The notes under the pieces: model-generated
Database searches by the model: none
What the model was told of the DNA's origin: nothing
What the model saw: only the letters and a program-made list of their open reading frames with translations
Made by a program: the position numbers and the translations under genes
NCBI GenBank assembly: GCA_949825065.1
Contig: OX463863.1
Location: 18,647,240-18,711,239, forward strand
DNA length: 64,000 bases
Origin: Odontocerum albicorne
Lineage: Eukaryota > Arthropoda > Insecta > Trichoptera > Odontoceridae
Direction: 5' to 3'
In this document: piece by piece, positions 20,975 through 32,942 of the stretch
How positions within the stretch are numbered: the stretch's first letter is position 1
Layout of the letters: each line of letters opens with the position of its first letter

Positions 20975-21545
20975 AATTGTAGGGCGGTTCCTGTGACAGT
21001 TCACAAATTTACCCTAATACAATCTTGTAATGACGTTCAGTAATTTTAATTATTTTATCAACTTTAATATAAGCCTCGATTCTAATAAAAAGCAAGTTAT
21101 TTAGGTAAATTACATAAAACTTACAATAATGACAAATTAATATATCTTGTCACAAATTAGCAAAAATGTGGCAGTTTGTTAAAATGAAATAATATTTGGT
21201 GACGTTTGTCAAAAGTCACTACGTTAGTCCGGATTGGCTAGGGATGGGGTATACGATAATTGGATTTTCGATTTTTTATACCTAAAATGAAATGTTCGTA
21301 ATTAGTATTAATTCATAGTGGATCTTGGCCTATTTAAAGATAGATACAAATCATACAATACATTAGAAAGTCAGTATAATGTAAATTAAGAATTAAAACG
21401 TCAGTTTAGAGAAAAACAATTTTTCAATTTATAAAAATACTATTCGATTTGTAAAAAAAAAAACCATTTTATCCCATCCCTTTGAGACATGACATTTAAA
21501 ATGTCGCAGGACCCATCCTACATTTTCTCAAGTATAGTTAGTCAG
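20975..21545 (-). mobile_element. Non-coding inverted-terminus element, copy 2
   Basis: This is the reverse-orientation relative of 50035-50590. It keeps the internal blocks TTAAAGATAGATACAAATCA and AAGCCTCGATTCTAATAAA, and decayed ends (ACATTTTCTCAAGTATAGT on the right, GTTCCTGTGACAGTT on the left). Confidence 0.75.
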
Positions 21546-21689
21546 GCTTTACGTAAGCCTTCACAACTTTAAATTTAATGTCTCTCAGAGACACAAAAAT
21601 AAATTGAAATTGGGTCTACCAAGTATTGTGATGCTATTTGTAAAACAATCTTCGATTTTTAAGGTCTCTTAACCAAATTATTGGGAGTA

Positions 21690-22925
21690 CAAATTAGTTC
21701 GGTCCGTTTCCAAAAGATTGCTCTGGCTGTTATGAATGATTCATAGTGACAGCCGATTTTGGCGGTTTCAGAGAGGTTAGACATCTGCCAATAATATTCA
21801 GTTTATATCGCTTTGAGTTTCATGCAAAAACCTTGTTTTGTACAGTGTTGAAAATGTCGAATTTCGTGTTAACCAAGCAGCATTTGCGGGAGGTTTTAAT
21901 TGGAAGAAAAGTGCAGCTGAAGCCCATCGAATGCTTGTCGAAGTTTATGGTGACGCTGCTCCAAGTGATAAATCATGTAGGGAATGGTTTCGACGTTTCA
22001 AGGATGGAGATTTCAGCGTCGAAGACAAGTCTCGCTCTGGACAGCCAAAAAATTCGAGGACAAAGAATTAGAGGCATTACTCGAAGAAGATCAGAGTCAA
22101 ATGCAGGAGGAGCTTGCAGAATCATCGGGAGTGACTCAACAAGCCGTTTCCGTACGATTGAGAGCCATGGGAATGATTCAAAAACAAGGAAATTGGGTGC
22201 CTTATGAACTGAAACCGAGAGACGTTGAAAGGCAATTTTTCACTTGCGAGCAGCTGATTCAAAGGCAACAAAGAAAAGGTTTTTGCATCGGATTGTAACT
22301 GGAGATGAGAAGTGGATATTCTACGACAACCCCAAGAAGAAAAAATATTACGCTAAGCCCGGTCAATCGTTGCCATCGACCTCAAAATCAACACCAAAAC
22401 CGAACATACATGGTTCGAAGATCATGCTCTGTATCTGGTGGGACCAAAGGGGTGTTGTTTACTATGAGGTGCTGAAACCTGGCGATTCCATTACGGGCGA
22501 TCGGTATCGGCTACAATTAATTAGTTTGAGCCGTGCATTGCGAGAAAAACGGCCGGAATACGAGCAAAGACATGATAAAGTTATTCTTCTTCATGACAAC
22601 ACTCGGCCTCATGTCGCAAAAGTTGTAAAAAATATTTGGAAACGCTCAAATGGGATGTTTTACCGCACCCGCCGTATTCCCCGGACATTGCTCCTTCTGA
22701 TTACTGGTTGTTCCGAGGATGCAGCATGATTTGGCAGGTCACCGGTTCACTTCTTTCGTAGAAACCGAAAATTGTCAATTTTTCGAGATGGAATTCGAAA
22801 ATTGCCTGAGAGATGGGAAAAAGAAGTAGCCAGTGATGGACAATACTTTAATTGATTTGTTCATTCATTTTGTTTAGAAATAAATGCATTTTTGAATACA
22901 AAAAAAAACGGACCGAACTAATTTG
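21690..22925 (+). mobile_element. Mariner element, transposase with several frameshifts
   Basis: The inverted termini are CAAATTAGTTCGGTCCGTTT at both ends, flanked by TA (21688-21689 and 22926-22927); length is 1236 bp. The transposase begins near the ATG at 21854 (MSNFVLTKQHLREVLI). It changes frame before FNWKKSAAEAHRMLVEVYGD, again before KELEALLEEDQSQMQEEL, and again before FLHRIVTGDEKWIFYDNPKK (first Asp). VILLHDNTRPHVAKVV gives the second Asp. A fourth shift precedes PYSPDIAPSDYWLF (third Asp). All catalytic positions are visible but at least four frameshifts make it a clear pseudogene. The family differs from the 3604 element. Confidence 0.9.
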
Positions 22926-23021
22926 TACACCTAATATTATTATATTAAATTATTATATAATATTAGTTATTATATTAAAATGCATAAATGAAAAAAATAA
23001 GAGTCAAATATTCATACTCAC

Positions 23022-23279
23022 TTGAATTTGCAAGAGTGCCACAAGCATCAACAGTCTCTGTGTGACTGACTCCAGCACATTCCCTTTTTGTATCCGCTTC
23101 CTGTATGTCCATAGAAAAATCAGGGAATACTGGTGCAGTATCCTCTTTTACAACATTTTCTTCTTTTACGTAAAAATCTGAACATCTCTCAAATTTTAAG
23201 TTGTGGGATGTCTGCCGTGAACTCATGACTGTGGTAATTTCTTTATTTAATGTATCAAAGGATGATTGGTCCAGAACAT
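23022..23279 (-). CDS. Zinc-finger gene 2, type B exon
   Basis: This is a symmetric phase 1-1 exon of 258 nt on the minus strand. The acceptor is TTTTGCAG before 23279 and the donor CAA/GTGAGT after 23022. It reads VLDQSSFDTLNKEITTVMSS, then FYVKEENVVKEDTAPVFPDF, MDIQEADTKRECA and ETVDACGTLANSS. The first SUMO-like motif is VKEE; the second has Thr in the hydrophobic position (TKRE). It lies between the finger exon of gene 2 and its A exon, in the same order and orientation as in genes 1 and 3. Confidence 0.75.
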
Positions 23280-24109
23280 CTGCAAAATATCAAATCTATT
23301 GAAGTAATAAAACAAAGTGATGACATGTTAAATGAAATTTACAATAACAAACATGCAGTGTTTGGTTTTTACTCCCAAACCAATATGTCTGAGCTGATAA
23401 TATCAACATAATACATTCAGAGCTAGGTTGATATGGTAGAGCTTTGTAGATAGTACATTAGTCATAAATGACAACAAATAACAAGATTTAATAATTGTTG
23501 CATATAATTAAAAAAAAACTAAATCATACGTTAGAGATTTATCACTTGGTGAACTAAAAGATTGTTTGGAGGTTGATATTGTGGGATGTTTGGAGAGTGA
23601 TATTTTGGGATGTTAAAAAATGATTGGGGTTAATAAATGGGTTGAGAATTAGTGTTGTAGTTATTGTCAACAATAGCTCAGGGTTAGGGCCAGTTTCCTG
23701 GAAAAAAGGTCAAGGGTTTGAATAAATAAACATAGGTTTATTGATAGGAACATAGTACAGTATGTCAAGAAAGAGTAGAAATTGATAAAATTGGAACTAA
23801 AAAAATTATAGCTTGGCAACACCACATTTATTATTATATACAAAACACCATTAAGATGAATAAAACACTAGATAGTGGGACGAGGGAGATTATTTACAAT
23901 GGTTTTCAGCATTGTTTAGAAGAATATCATACGAGAAGACTCTCAACTGATATAAGTGATGTTAACGCGCGATCTGCTAGTATGACTGGTATGTATTTAT
24001 GTTTTTTAAATAATTATTAAAAATCTTTCAAGTTTAGAAATCATTCACATACATTTCGAATTGATTTTTGTTAAAAAGTTATCATTTCTGAGGTTATTGT
24101 TTACATGTA
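23280..24109. other. Intron 1 of gene 2, no other feature
   Basis: AT-rich sequence. A short word repeat (TTGGAGGTTGATATTGTGGG / TTGGAGAGTGATATTTTGGG) lies near 23570-23610. Nothing else is recognised. Confidence 0.45.
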
Positions 24110-24835
24110 CGAGGCGTACCCAGAAAGTAAGTGTACTGAGGCTCTCACGACCGGATGGATTTTATTTTCGACATGTTGGCTACACTTCCGTGTAGCCTGA
24201 CCCTTCCCCTCCGCAACGAGACTGGTTCGAGGTCAGTACGTTGAGAAGTGTCGACGCGACAGCACGTTTCGTGAAAAATGTCAACCCCATCTCCCGCCAA
24301 GTTGAATCGAGTGGAGGCCGGGCAAGAGTTTTTGAGGCGCTGCAAACTCCATGGAGATGAATTTCTCCGCTCCATAGTTACTGGAGATGAAACTTGGGTT
24401 GCACACTACACGCCTGAAACCAAAAGGCAGTCTCAACAGTGGCGTCACACCTCTTCACCCTCCGCCAAAAAGTTCAAAACCACAATTTCAGCCAAGAAAA
24501 TCATGGCATCAGTGTTTTGGGACTGTCAAGGTATAATTTTAATTGAATATATGCCTCAAGGGGAGACCGTCAACTCTGCAAGATACTGTGAGACCCTAAA
24601 AAAATTGCGGAGGGCGATTCAGAACAAGAGGAGAGGCATGCTAACAAAGGGAGTCTGCCTGTTGCACGACAATGCCAGACGGAACTGCTCGCCTCGTTTA
24701 AATGGGATGTCCTGAACCATCCCGCGCATTCCCCTGACCTAGCACCTTCAGATTACTATTTCTTTACCACCCTGAAGCTGTACATGGGTGGAAAAAGGTT
24801 TTCAGCCGACGAGGAGGTAAAAGAGGTGGAGAAAC
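24110..24835 (+). mobile_element. Mariner deletion derivative, 3' end missing
   Basis: The left terminus CGAGGCGTACCCAGAAAGTA follows TA at 24108-24109. The body lacks the N-terminal DNA-binding region: the 5' leader passes directly into GQEFLRRCKLHGDEFL and VTGDETWVAHYTPETKRQSQ (first Asp). VCLLHDNARR (second Asp) is followed by a small deletion and frameshift, then HPAHSPDLAPSDYYFF (third Asp). The match stops at EEVKEVEK near 24835, so the right terminus is lost. The same N-terminal deletion is present in the copy at 34654-35607. Confidence 0.85.
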
Positions 24836-24904
24836 GTACATTCATCAAATATTTGATAGAATTAAAAGTATATGTAACACATTAATACGAATTATTTTAA
24901 TAAC

Positions 24905-25850
24905 GCACGGAAAGTCAATAATGTAACTATAAAATCATTTCTAATTTCAACAGTTAAATAACTAAAACGCTCGCACTGACAAACCTGTATTAGAGACACA
25001 TGTCCACTGTCATGCCAAGCTTTTAGGTAAATCTCTGTTAACTGTAATATTATACTATTTATTCATCATCTCAATAGATGTCCCTATATGTCCCATATTT
25101 TAGATTATTCGAATTAGTACTAGATATTGGCTAGAAACAGGCATAAAGTTGAGCGATTTAACTCGCTTATTTTGTATAGCAGGCCCCACGGGCACGGCAA
25201 CAGAGAGCGAGTAAACTCACTTAAGGCACCTAACCGGTTAAATACGGATCGGAAGCAAACGTTTCGGAGTCTCTCCAACTTATCCAATATCTCCTCATTG
25301 CTATCCAAATAGCTTCATTGATATTTATCAATCGGAGCATAACATATTGGCTTACTTGAGATTATGGCACTGTCACTGAAATGTCTGGAATCTGCGCTGG
25401 TATCTCCTGCACATTCCTGCTTGATATCTGCCTCATGTATACTGATATCACACTCGGGAAACACTGCTGCGGTATCCCCATCTTCTGCCTTTTCTTCTTT
25501 CACCGTCACCTCTGCAATCACCTCGTGTTTCTGATAAACCATCCTCTCTCTGTCACCTGTAAACGTTCACATATAAATATTACAGAATTCAGTTTATAAT
25601 CATGCTTAACCCTTTGACAGGTACAAGTATAAAACTGCATTATGTTAAAGTTATGCTATAATGATAGCTTCCACGAGACACGAGTCCCGACAGCACAGCT
25701 ATCCAGTATTGCAAGAGAGCCACACACTGTACAATGAGACTGCGTCCGAATCGTCCCGCACATCCACGTGTTGTGTAGAACACCGAGGTGATACGACTTA
25801 CCGGGGAGTTTATTTATATTTAGTTTGATGCACGGGATCAGAAACAAGTG
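24905..25850 (-). repeat. Segmental duplication, paralogue of 2160-3110
   Basis: Nearly identical to 2160-3110 in the same orientation, including exon A, the TTAACCCTTTGACAGG word and the CACGAGACACGAGTCCCGAC block. It differs at the palindrome site and carries small indels. Confidence 0.85.
25356..25556 (-). CDS. Zinc-finger gene 2, type A leader exon
   Basis: The acceptor is TTTACAG before 25556, the ATG is at 25542 and the donor CTCAA/GTAAGC follows 25356; the coding part is 187 nt, phase 1. It encodes MVYQKHEVIAEVTVKEEKAE, then GDTAAVFPECDISIHEADIK and QECAGDTSADSRHFSDSAI. Both SUMO-consensus motifs (VKEE, IKQE) are intact. Spliced to B and then Z of gene 2 it gives an open 446-residue protein. 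An untranslated first exon upstream is implied by the acceptor; no promoter could be identified. Confidence 0.72.
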
Positions 25851-25974
25851 TCACGATTGCACTGTTGGGAAAATTTTGAAAATTCATTTTCAAGAAATAC
25901 TATACGCCATATCAAAGGATAGCCATAGACAAAAAAAGTCACAAGAGATTTTTTAAGAGCTGTCACATAGCAAG

Positions 25975-26290
25975 TTCTTCTTTGAATAATGGCCGTGAAC
26001 TTCTATATATGAAGGAGTATACGCCAATTGACAACTTTCCTACTTACAAAGATTGTTTAGTTTTCTCCTTAGATAAGTGGTGTCTCTTTGCGGCGAGGAA
26101 ATCAATTTACCAACTAAGCTGCACAATAGTTGTTTTTATACATTGGCGTATACTCCCTATATAGGAGTTAACGGCCATTATTCAAGAAGATAACGTTACA
26201 GTTATATTATTTTAATATTTCTGTTGACACTGGCATATACTCCTTTAGATATAAAAATTCACGGCCATTATTCAAGAAGAGAAAAAATAT
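25975..26290. repeat. Three ~62-bp dispersed repeats
   Basis: One minus-oriented unit (25978-26035) and two plus-oriented units (26143-26195, 26220-26285) carry the CACGGCCATTATTCAAGAAG word or its complement. Confidence 0.75.
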
Positions 26291-26309
26291 ATATTATTAT
26301 TTGTATAAT

Positions 26310-28760
26310 TTAACCCTTTATAGAGCATTTTTTTTGAGATATTGAGTTTTTTGTCGAATAAATCATTATTATGTGTATCAAATTAACTTTATTTCTTTGA
26401 AAATGTGTTACAAAAATAGTATTGAGGCGGTCGCATATGAGACCTGTGCCCATTTCAGGGGTCATGTCAGTGGCCGCTAAAGTGACCAGAATCAGAGTGT
26501 TTAGGTAATAATATCTCAGTTAAGGTTGTATTAGGAAATATAATACTTATATGAGATATAATGGTTTATTTACTTATAATACCAATTTACATTTTTGACA
26601 ATTATTCAAATGAAAAGACCCAAAACAAGTCATGCATAGTGCTATGTTACCTTGCAAATGCAACAACCCACAGTGCTACGGACATAGTAATTTTTATTGC
26701 AGCAGTATGCACATTGACGGAGTGTTGTTTTTTCTGAGTAATGCCCTACCATGTCTGCAGAAGGATTGAGAGATGGTCGACCAGCACGTTTCCTACTGAC
26801 AAAATTGCCAATCAGCTCGTTTGCCAGTTTATTTCTGAACTGGAGATGAGTTTTCGGTTTCCTTTCGGTAGATAATTTTGATATTTCACTGTGTAACGAT
26901 GGTCGCTATCAGTGTAGCACGTGTCCTATTAGGACGTGCTGATGATCTTGATATCGACATCGTTATCTTCGTTTTCGCTGATTCTGCGTTACTTCTCGTA
27001 CAGAATCATCAATATAGCGAATTGCTTATTTCTATAAGTCATGATGATCTTGATTTGTTTTCAATAAATATGGACTCAGGAATGCGGATATAAATCGATA
27101 AGTGGACAGCAGGTAAATAAATAACAAAGTCTTGACAGTTGAATGGACGACAATAAAAGTATCTTTATTTCGCATAGTGCGGACAATTTATACCAGTGAG
27201 TGAATACATGGGATATATATATATCTGCCTCGCTCTATCACATGGACGGGCGGGCGGTAGGTTAATTATTTATATTTGGAGATGGCTAGCCAATTTGCGC
27301 GCTGTAAATAGTAAATATTGTCGTTGTTTGTAGTGTGTAACAATCATTGAATTCTTGATCGGTCAATGACCCTGTATGTTTAAATCAACAATAATTAATT
27401 TAATTTATTTGTGTTTTAACAATTCACTCGTTATTTTTGACAATTCATTTAGGTAGGTATACAGGCAGGTACAACTGTAAATAATAAAAGAGTTGACCAC
27501 AGCTGCATCCAATAAATAATAAAATATCTTCATCCACCACCTTCTACTCTTCCAGGAAACCGAATAACTCGAAAGTAACTGATCGAATCTATCGACACCT
27601 CCCATATATAGTAATGGTTATAATCTGAAATTATTTTTGGACACAATACCGTTTCTTTTTTCCTTAATTTGTTGGTTCCCTTAACTGATTTAATGTCTGC
27701 AGGACTATTCATGTTGGATCCCATAATAACATATTTACTTCCTCTATCCATCCATTTTGTAACCGAAATGGACCCGTCCATGGAACTATCAAAATCATCT
27801 GTATGCATTTCTTTATCATTTTTCAGTCGACGGTTAGGAAAATGTTTTCTGTTTGCCTGAAGTGTTCCACAGGCAGATAATTTTCTATCGAGTAATTCCT
27901 TTAGCAAAGTTAGTGATGTGAAAAATCTATCAAAAAATATACAGTATCCGAGTCCAAAGAAAAATCGGCTCAGGTTCAAAACAACAATTTCACTCGAGTC
28001 AAATTCGGGACCATTTTCTTTCTTTCCTTGATAAATTTCCATAGAAATTACGTAACCGGTTACGGCACAACAAACAACCCAAACCTTGAATCCTCTTTTT
28101 GTAGGCTTATTGGGCAAATACTGTTTCATCATAGAACGCCCTTTGAAGCCAATTATACTTTCGTCTATGCTAAGAAATCTACTTGGCGAAAAAGTAGCTA
28201 AAAAACATAACGTTAAGCTTTCTAATAACGGTATAATCATGTGTAGATGATCAAATCCGGGTTCATCTAGTTTTTTCACGGTTTCATTATTATTAATATG
28301 TAAAAATCTTAGTAATTTTAAAAATCTTTTTCGAGACATCACATCGGCTATCCTCCATTAGACATTAGACCAATATAGACGTATGGATGGCAGTTGATAC
28401 AAACCCATGATTATTAATAATCCTAGAAAGGCTCTCAGTTCAGGCTCAGTAATATCTAAACCGGTTCCTTGTTGAATTGCATATTTGTCACTTTCTTGCA
28501 CAATGTTCTGAAGTACATTTGTCGTAAAACAAATTGAAAATATTTTCAGTAGGAAAGCCGAGTCGTTGATTCCTTGACATTGTTGGAACTGGGAGGATTT
28601 GTATTCTGAAGGTTGACGGAACACTTTGCTAGAATTGTTGGAACTGGAAGGATTCGTATTCTGAATGTTGACGGAACACTTTGCTAAAATTGAAGTTTGA
28701 TTGACCAACTTCTCTGGATTGAATTGAACTTTGTTTCACTTTGTGTTGTCGTGTTAAGGA
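26310..28760 (-). mobile_element. piggyBac-like transposon, transposase broken
   Basis: A TTAA at 26310 followed by CCCTTTATAGAGC is a plausible right terminus; the other end was not found. On the minus strand the transposase reads as follows. An N-terminal part lies at about 28358-28720 (ITEPELRAFLGLLIIMGLYQ). After an in-frame TAA comes the catalytic core 27610-28342, with MSRKRFLKLLRFLHINN, LSIDESIIGFKGRSMMKQYL (first Asp) and YCIFFDRFFTSLTLLKELL (second Asp). After a frameshift near 27605 comes MGGVDRFDQLLSSYSV (third Asp). The Cys-rich tail (FRNKLANELIGNFVSRKRAG, then TLRQCAYCC and VGCCICK) resumes at 26640-26880 after an interruption. Domain order and motifs match the piggyBac (DDE_Tnp_1_7) family. 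It is inactive. Confidence 0.85.
26885..27475. other. Insertion separating the piggyBac core from its Cys-rich tail
   Basis: About 590 bases sit between the NSFIIY block (near 27478) and RKPKTHLQFRNK (near 26875), which are adjacent in intact relatives. The insert is non-coding, with one open stretch at 26878-27093 of no recognisable family. It could be a nested transposon or an intron; no convincing termini were found. Confidence 0.5.
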
Positions 28761-29640
28761 ATAAGCTGATTAATAATAAAGATAAAGGAAGTGAACTGGC
28801 CCAATCTGGAGTTTATAAATTCAAATTATATGACTGTTTATATTTTTATAAAGGCAAGACAAAAAAAAAACTTTGAAAAAAGAGTTAGGAAACATTTAAG
28901 ATGTCTAAATAACGATAATTTTTCAGAGTTCGCTAACCACTTAATCGAAAAAAAAAACAATTGCGTGAGACTCTCACGCAGTAGAAGTGAAACTTCTTAG
29001 CTCCTAGGGAAAGTTGATTTTATGCATTGCTTTTATTCCATTTGTTAACGATTTTGTTTTTAGGATTAAGAAATGGTTATATTAATTGATTAATATAAAT
29101 AAATTTAATTAATTAAAATTAATTATTTATGATTAATTAAGAATTATATTAATTAATAATTAATTATTATAATTAAAATATTAATAAATTTTATGATTAC
29201 AATAATAAGTTAATTATTAATAATAATTTATATTTATTATCAATAATAATTATGATTATTATTATTTACTAATATTAATTATAAATTAATTATTTATTAA
29301 TTATATTATATTATCATTAAATAAAATATTATTTAATTAATTAACTTAAATAACATAAATATTTATTATTTTAATATAATATTTAATTTCATATTTAATA
29401 AATAAATTTATTTATTTATCATTCATTTACATGATTGGACTGGCATAAGGGGCGTTGGAGATCTTTTTCGGGCTGCCGGGGACAAAGATGTCTACTCTCA
29501 GGTGACATACAACGTTGGGGGGACCTGACATGACACTGGGAAGAAGAAGATCATTCATTTATCCAATTATTCATTTATGTTATTAATAATTATAAATTTA
29601 TATTTAATATTTATATTACCATTAAAGTATTACCATTGAA
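28761..29640. repeat. AT-rich low-complexity tract
   Basis: From about 29060 to 29430 the sequence is almost entirely TTAATTAATAT-type low-complexity DNA; it resumes at 29552-29640. The first 300 bases (28761-29060) hold nothing recognisable. Confidence 0.85.
29427..29552 (+). other. GC-rich islet inside the AT tract, possible LINE 3' end
   Basis: About 120 bases (GATTGGACTGGCATAAGGGG to ACACTGGGAAGAAGAAGATC) stand out by composition. The plus frame DWTGIRGVGDLFRAAGDK resembles the Trp-rich tail of some LINE reverse transcriptases. The following GAAGAAGAAG could be the short 3' tail. Weak evidence. Confidence 0.3.
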
Positions 29641-29984
29641 ATATATTACCATTAAAGTGGGAGAAGGCGAAGCGTTTCACTTTTCGTGATGTTCAGGACA
29701 AATTGCTCTTCCGCATAGATACAAGTTTCACTTAAAAAAAAAACATTAGTTTGATATAGATCGTGGTACGTAGATTCTGCATAAGAGTCACGGAAATTGC
29801 AGATGGGTAATTTAGAATTTCTCGAGATTAGAAAAAGTTAGATAAAGTCTTAACATTATAAATAATTAAGTTAATTTCAATTTTAGTCTTCTGGTTATTG
29901 TTTCCTGTTCAAAAGCTTTCCTTTCGTCACCGACCTACTTACCTGATCTTATTAACCACTACTCCCCACCCCCTCCTCTCCTGT
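29641..29984. other. No recognisable feature
   Basis: Unremarkable AT-rich sequence with no coding or repeat signal that I can assign. Confidence 0.4.
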
Positions 29985-30240
29985 ATCTACTACAGTTAGA
30001 AAAACTACATAACATACATGTATATTCCCAAGATCTCACCGCTGCTCGCTGAAGTTGTCTCCTGCCTCCCTCCACCCACAATCTCCAACCCGATTTTACT
30101 GTCAGAAGCGTGTATGTCGGTACCAGTTTGAATAGAATTCCGTATTATTTGTGCTCCCCTGATGATGAAGTGAAAACCTTGAAACCGGTATGGATATACC
30201 GTTGCATAAACAGTTTAACAAATAATTTTGTTTATCTTCA
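29985..30240 (+). mobile_element. Penelope-like terminal repeat, with hammerhead-like core
   Basis: The block runs from CCCAAGATCTCACCGCTGCT through TCTCCTGCCTCCCTCCACCC and TACCAGTTTGAATAGAATTC. It then gives CTGATGA, AAGTGAAAACCTT, GAAAC and CGGTATGGATATACCG. Copies of the same block occur at 34430, 36000, 38195, 38391 and 41600. The core strings match the hammerhead arrangement. Confidence 0.65.
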
Positions 30241-30654
30241 CCTGTCGAGGAAGACAGAAGTCTTTGAAACACGTAATAAATTAAAAAAATTGATAGATTA
30301 ATAGCTGTAGAAATTATCCCTGTACTTGTATATTCAGTACAGATATTTTTCTGCCCCTGTATGAAGCCTTTCAAATATGGATGCTTTCTATATGCGAGTA
30401 CATAGGTAGACATTTCACAGATTAAAAATTGTTTATTATTTTCTTTTTTCATTTCCTTAAAATATCCAGAGATAAAAATTCTAAATAAGAAGATCCTTTT
30501 AGTTCTTTGAATTTCAAAAAGATTCCAAGCAGTACTAAATGAATTATTCTTGCATATCAGATTTATTCATGAATTCACTTCAGCCAGTAAGCAGAATGGT
30601 GTAATGCAACACGGGGCTTAAACATCCAAAGTTGATACCAAAATATAATCATTT
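30241..30654. other. No recognisable feature
   Basis: A short open minus-strand stretch overlaps the Penelope-like repeat but has no family resemblance. Confidence 0.4.
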
Positions 30655-31130
30655 ATTTATTTATTTACTTGCAAAAACAATCTGGTGAGCTTATTGCCAG
30701 GCAAAATAAATAAAGCTAGTTACATGGTCCCAAAAATCATTCATATGATGACACATCAACACGAAATCCATGAACATATAAGTGAGCATAAACCTCACAA
30801 AGACGAACAATCATTTCTCATATAAAGTGAGATATCATCAATCAAAGGGAAAGGAAGTAATGGTGGAGAGGAAAGGAAAAAGTTATGTTACTGTGCAGAA
30901 ATTAAGAGTTTTTTCAGTCGCTTTTTAAAGCATGCCAAGGACGGAGCGAGTCTAACATTGGTTTGTAACTGGTTCCAGAGTCTCACTGCATGGACAGTAA
31001 AGGTCGATGTAAAAAAAGAGGAACGGTGAACTGGGAAGGCCAATAGACAATCTCTGTTTAAGCGTAATACTAGTCTATGATCGGAGACATTGAAAATTTT
31101 CGGCGAGATAAGAGGGGGCAGCGGGACTGT
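30655..31130 (-). pseudogene. LINE reverse transcriptase C-terminus with 3' tail
   Basis: The minus strand near 31095-30890 reads SDHRLVLRLNRDCLLAFPVH, then HRSSFFTSTFTVHAVRLWN, QLQTNVRLAPSLACFKKR and LKKLLISAQ before a stop. The pattern 'R-S-x-F-(x)n-RLWN-x-L-(x)n-S-x-x-x-FK-x-x-L' is diagnostic for C-termini of jockey-like non-LTR elements. The element is 5'-truncated near 31130 and ends at 30655 in a TTTATTTATTTATTTA tract, a plausible 3' tail read in reverse. Confidence 0.8.
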
Positions 31131-31304
31131 TAAGGATATTATTCAATAGCGATAGTATGTGCATTGATAGGATAACAAAAAAATATGGAGTGTAACAACT
31201 GGGTAATAATGATAAGGTATATACAATATCGTCGTTGTTCTGCGAAAAGCATTTGTCCATTTTTGCTTAAAATGACTTTGATGCCATTTTACTTAAAATA
31301 AAAA

Positions 31305-32875
31305 TATCTACACATGGAAAAAACATTTATGTCCAAAAGTTTTATGGTTTCGCTGTTATGGAGAGATAAAAAACATTTATGTCCAAAGTTATATGGTTTC
31401 GCTGTTATGGAAAGATAAAAATCATTTATGTCCAAAAGTTATATGGTTTCGCTGTTATGGAAAGATAAAAATCATTTATGTCCAAAAGTTATATGGTTTC
31501 GCTGTTATGGAAAGATAAAAATCATTTATGTCCAAAAGTTATATGGTTTCGCTGTTATGGAAAGATAAAAATCATTTATGTCCAAAAGTTATATGGTTTC
31601 GCTGTTATGGAAAGATAAAAATCATTTATGTCCAAAAGTTATATGGTTTCGCTGTTATGGAAAGATAAAAATCATTTATGTCCAAAAGTTATATGGTTTC
31701 GCTGTTATGGAAAGATAAAAATCATTTATGTCCAAAAGTTATATGGTTTCGCTGTTATGGAAAGATAAAAATCATTTATGTCCAAAAGTTATATGGTTTC
31801 GCTGTTATGGAAAGATAAAAATCATTTATGTCCAAAAGTTATATGGTTTCGCTGTTATGGAAAGATAAAAATCATTTATGTCCAAAAGTTATATGGTTTC
31901 GCTGTTATGGAAAGATAAAAATCATTTATGTCCAAAAGTTATATGGTTTCGCTGTTATGGAAAGATAAAAATCATTTATGTCCAAAAGTTATATGGTTTC
32001 GCTGTTATGGAAAGATAAAAAACATTTATGTCCAAAAGTTATATGGTTTCGCTGTTATGGAAAGATAAAAATCATTTATGTCCAAAAGTTATATGGTTTC
32101 GCTGTTATGGAAAGATAAAAATCATTTATGTCCAAAAGTTATATGGTTTCGCTGTTATGGAAAGATAAAAAACATTTATGTCCAAAAGTTATATGGTTTC
32201 GCTGTTATGGAGAGATAAAAAACATTTATGTCCAAAGTTATATGGTTTCGCTGTTATGGAAAGATAAAAATCATTTATGTCCAAAAGTTATATGGTTTCG
32301 CTGTTATGGAAAGATAAAAATCATTTATGTCCAAAAGTTATATGGTTTCGCTGTTATGGAAAGATAAAAATCATTTATGTCCAAAAGTTATATGGTTTCG
32401 CTGTTATGGAAAGATAAAAATCATTTATGTCCAAAAGTTATATGGTTTCGCTGTTATGGAAAGATAAAAATCATTTATGTCCAAAAGTTATATGGTTTCG
32501 CTGTTATGGAAAGATAAAAATCATTTATGTCCAAAAGTTATATGGTTTCGCTGTTATGGAAAGATAAAAATCATTTATGTCCAAAAGTTATATGGTTTCG
32601 CTGTTATGGAAAGATAAAAATCATTTATGTCCAAAAGTTATATGGTTTCGCTGTTATGGAAAGATAAAAATCATTTATGTCCAAAAGTTATATGGTTTCG
32701 CTGTTATGGAAAGATAAAAAACATTTATGTACAAAAGTTATATGGGTTCGCTGTTATGGAAAGATAAAAAACATTTATGTCCAAAAGTTATATGGATTCG
32801 CTGTTATGGAAAGATAAAAAACATTTATGTCTAAAAGTTATATGGATTCGCTGTTATGGAAAGATACAAAAAAAA
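31305..32875 (+). repeat. 50-bp satellite, about 31 copies
   Basis: The unit is AAAAATCATTTATGTCCAAA, then AGTTATATGGTTTCGCTGTT, then ATGGAAAGAT. The period is 50 (49 in copies lacking one A of TCCAAAA). Central copies are nearly identical and edge copies diverge (GGATTCG, AGAGAT, ACATTT variants), the usual pattern of unequal exchange. Open frames within it are incidental, because 50 is not a multiple of three. Confidence 0.98.
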
Positions 32876-32942
32876 ACATATCATCCCTATGCAATTCCAC
32901 AGTTGGTATTCATCCCTGCTGACCAGCGCAAGAGTTCATTAC

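Noticed and set aside
23680..23730. tRNA-like words (AATAGCTCAGGGTTAGGGCC, GGTTTGAATAAA)
   Set aside because: They cannot be folded into a cloverleaf with an acceptor stem; too short to call even a SINE.
31305..32875. Possible CRISPR array, because of regular repeats
   Set aside because: Units are contiguous with no unique spacers and the context is eukaryotic; it is a satellite.
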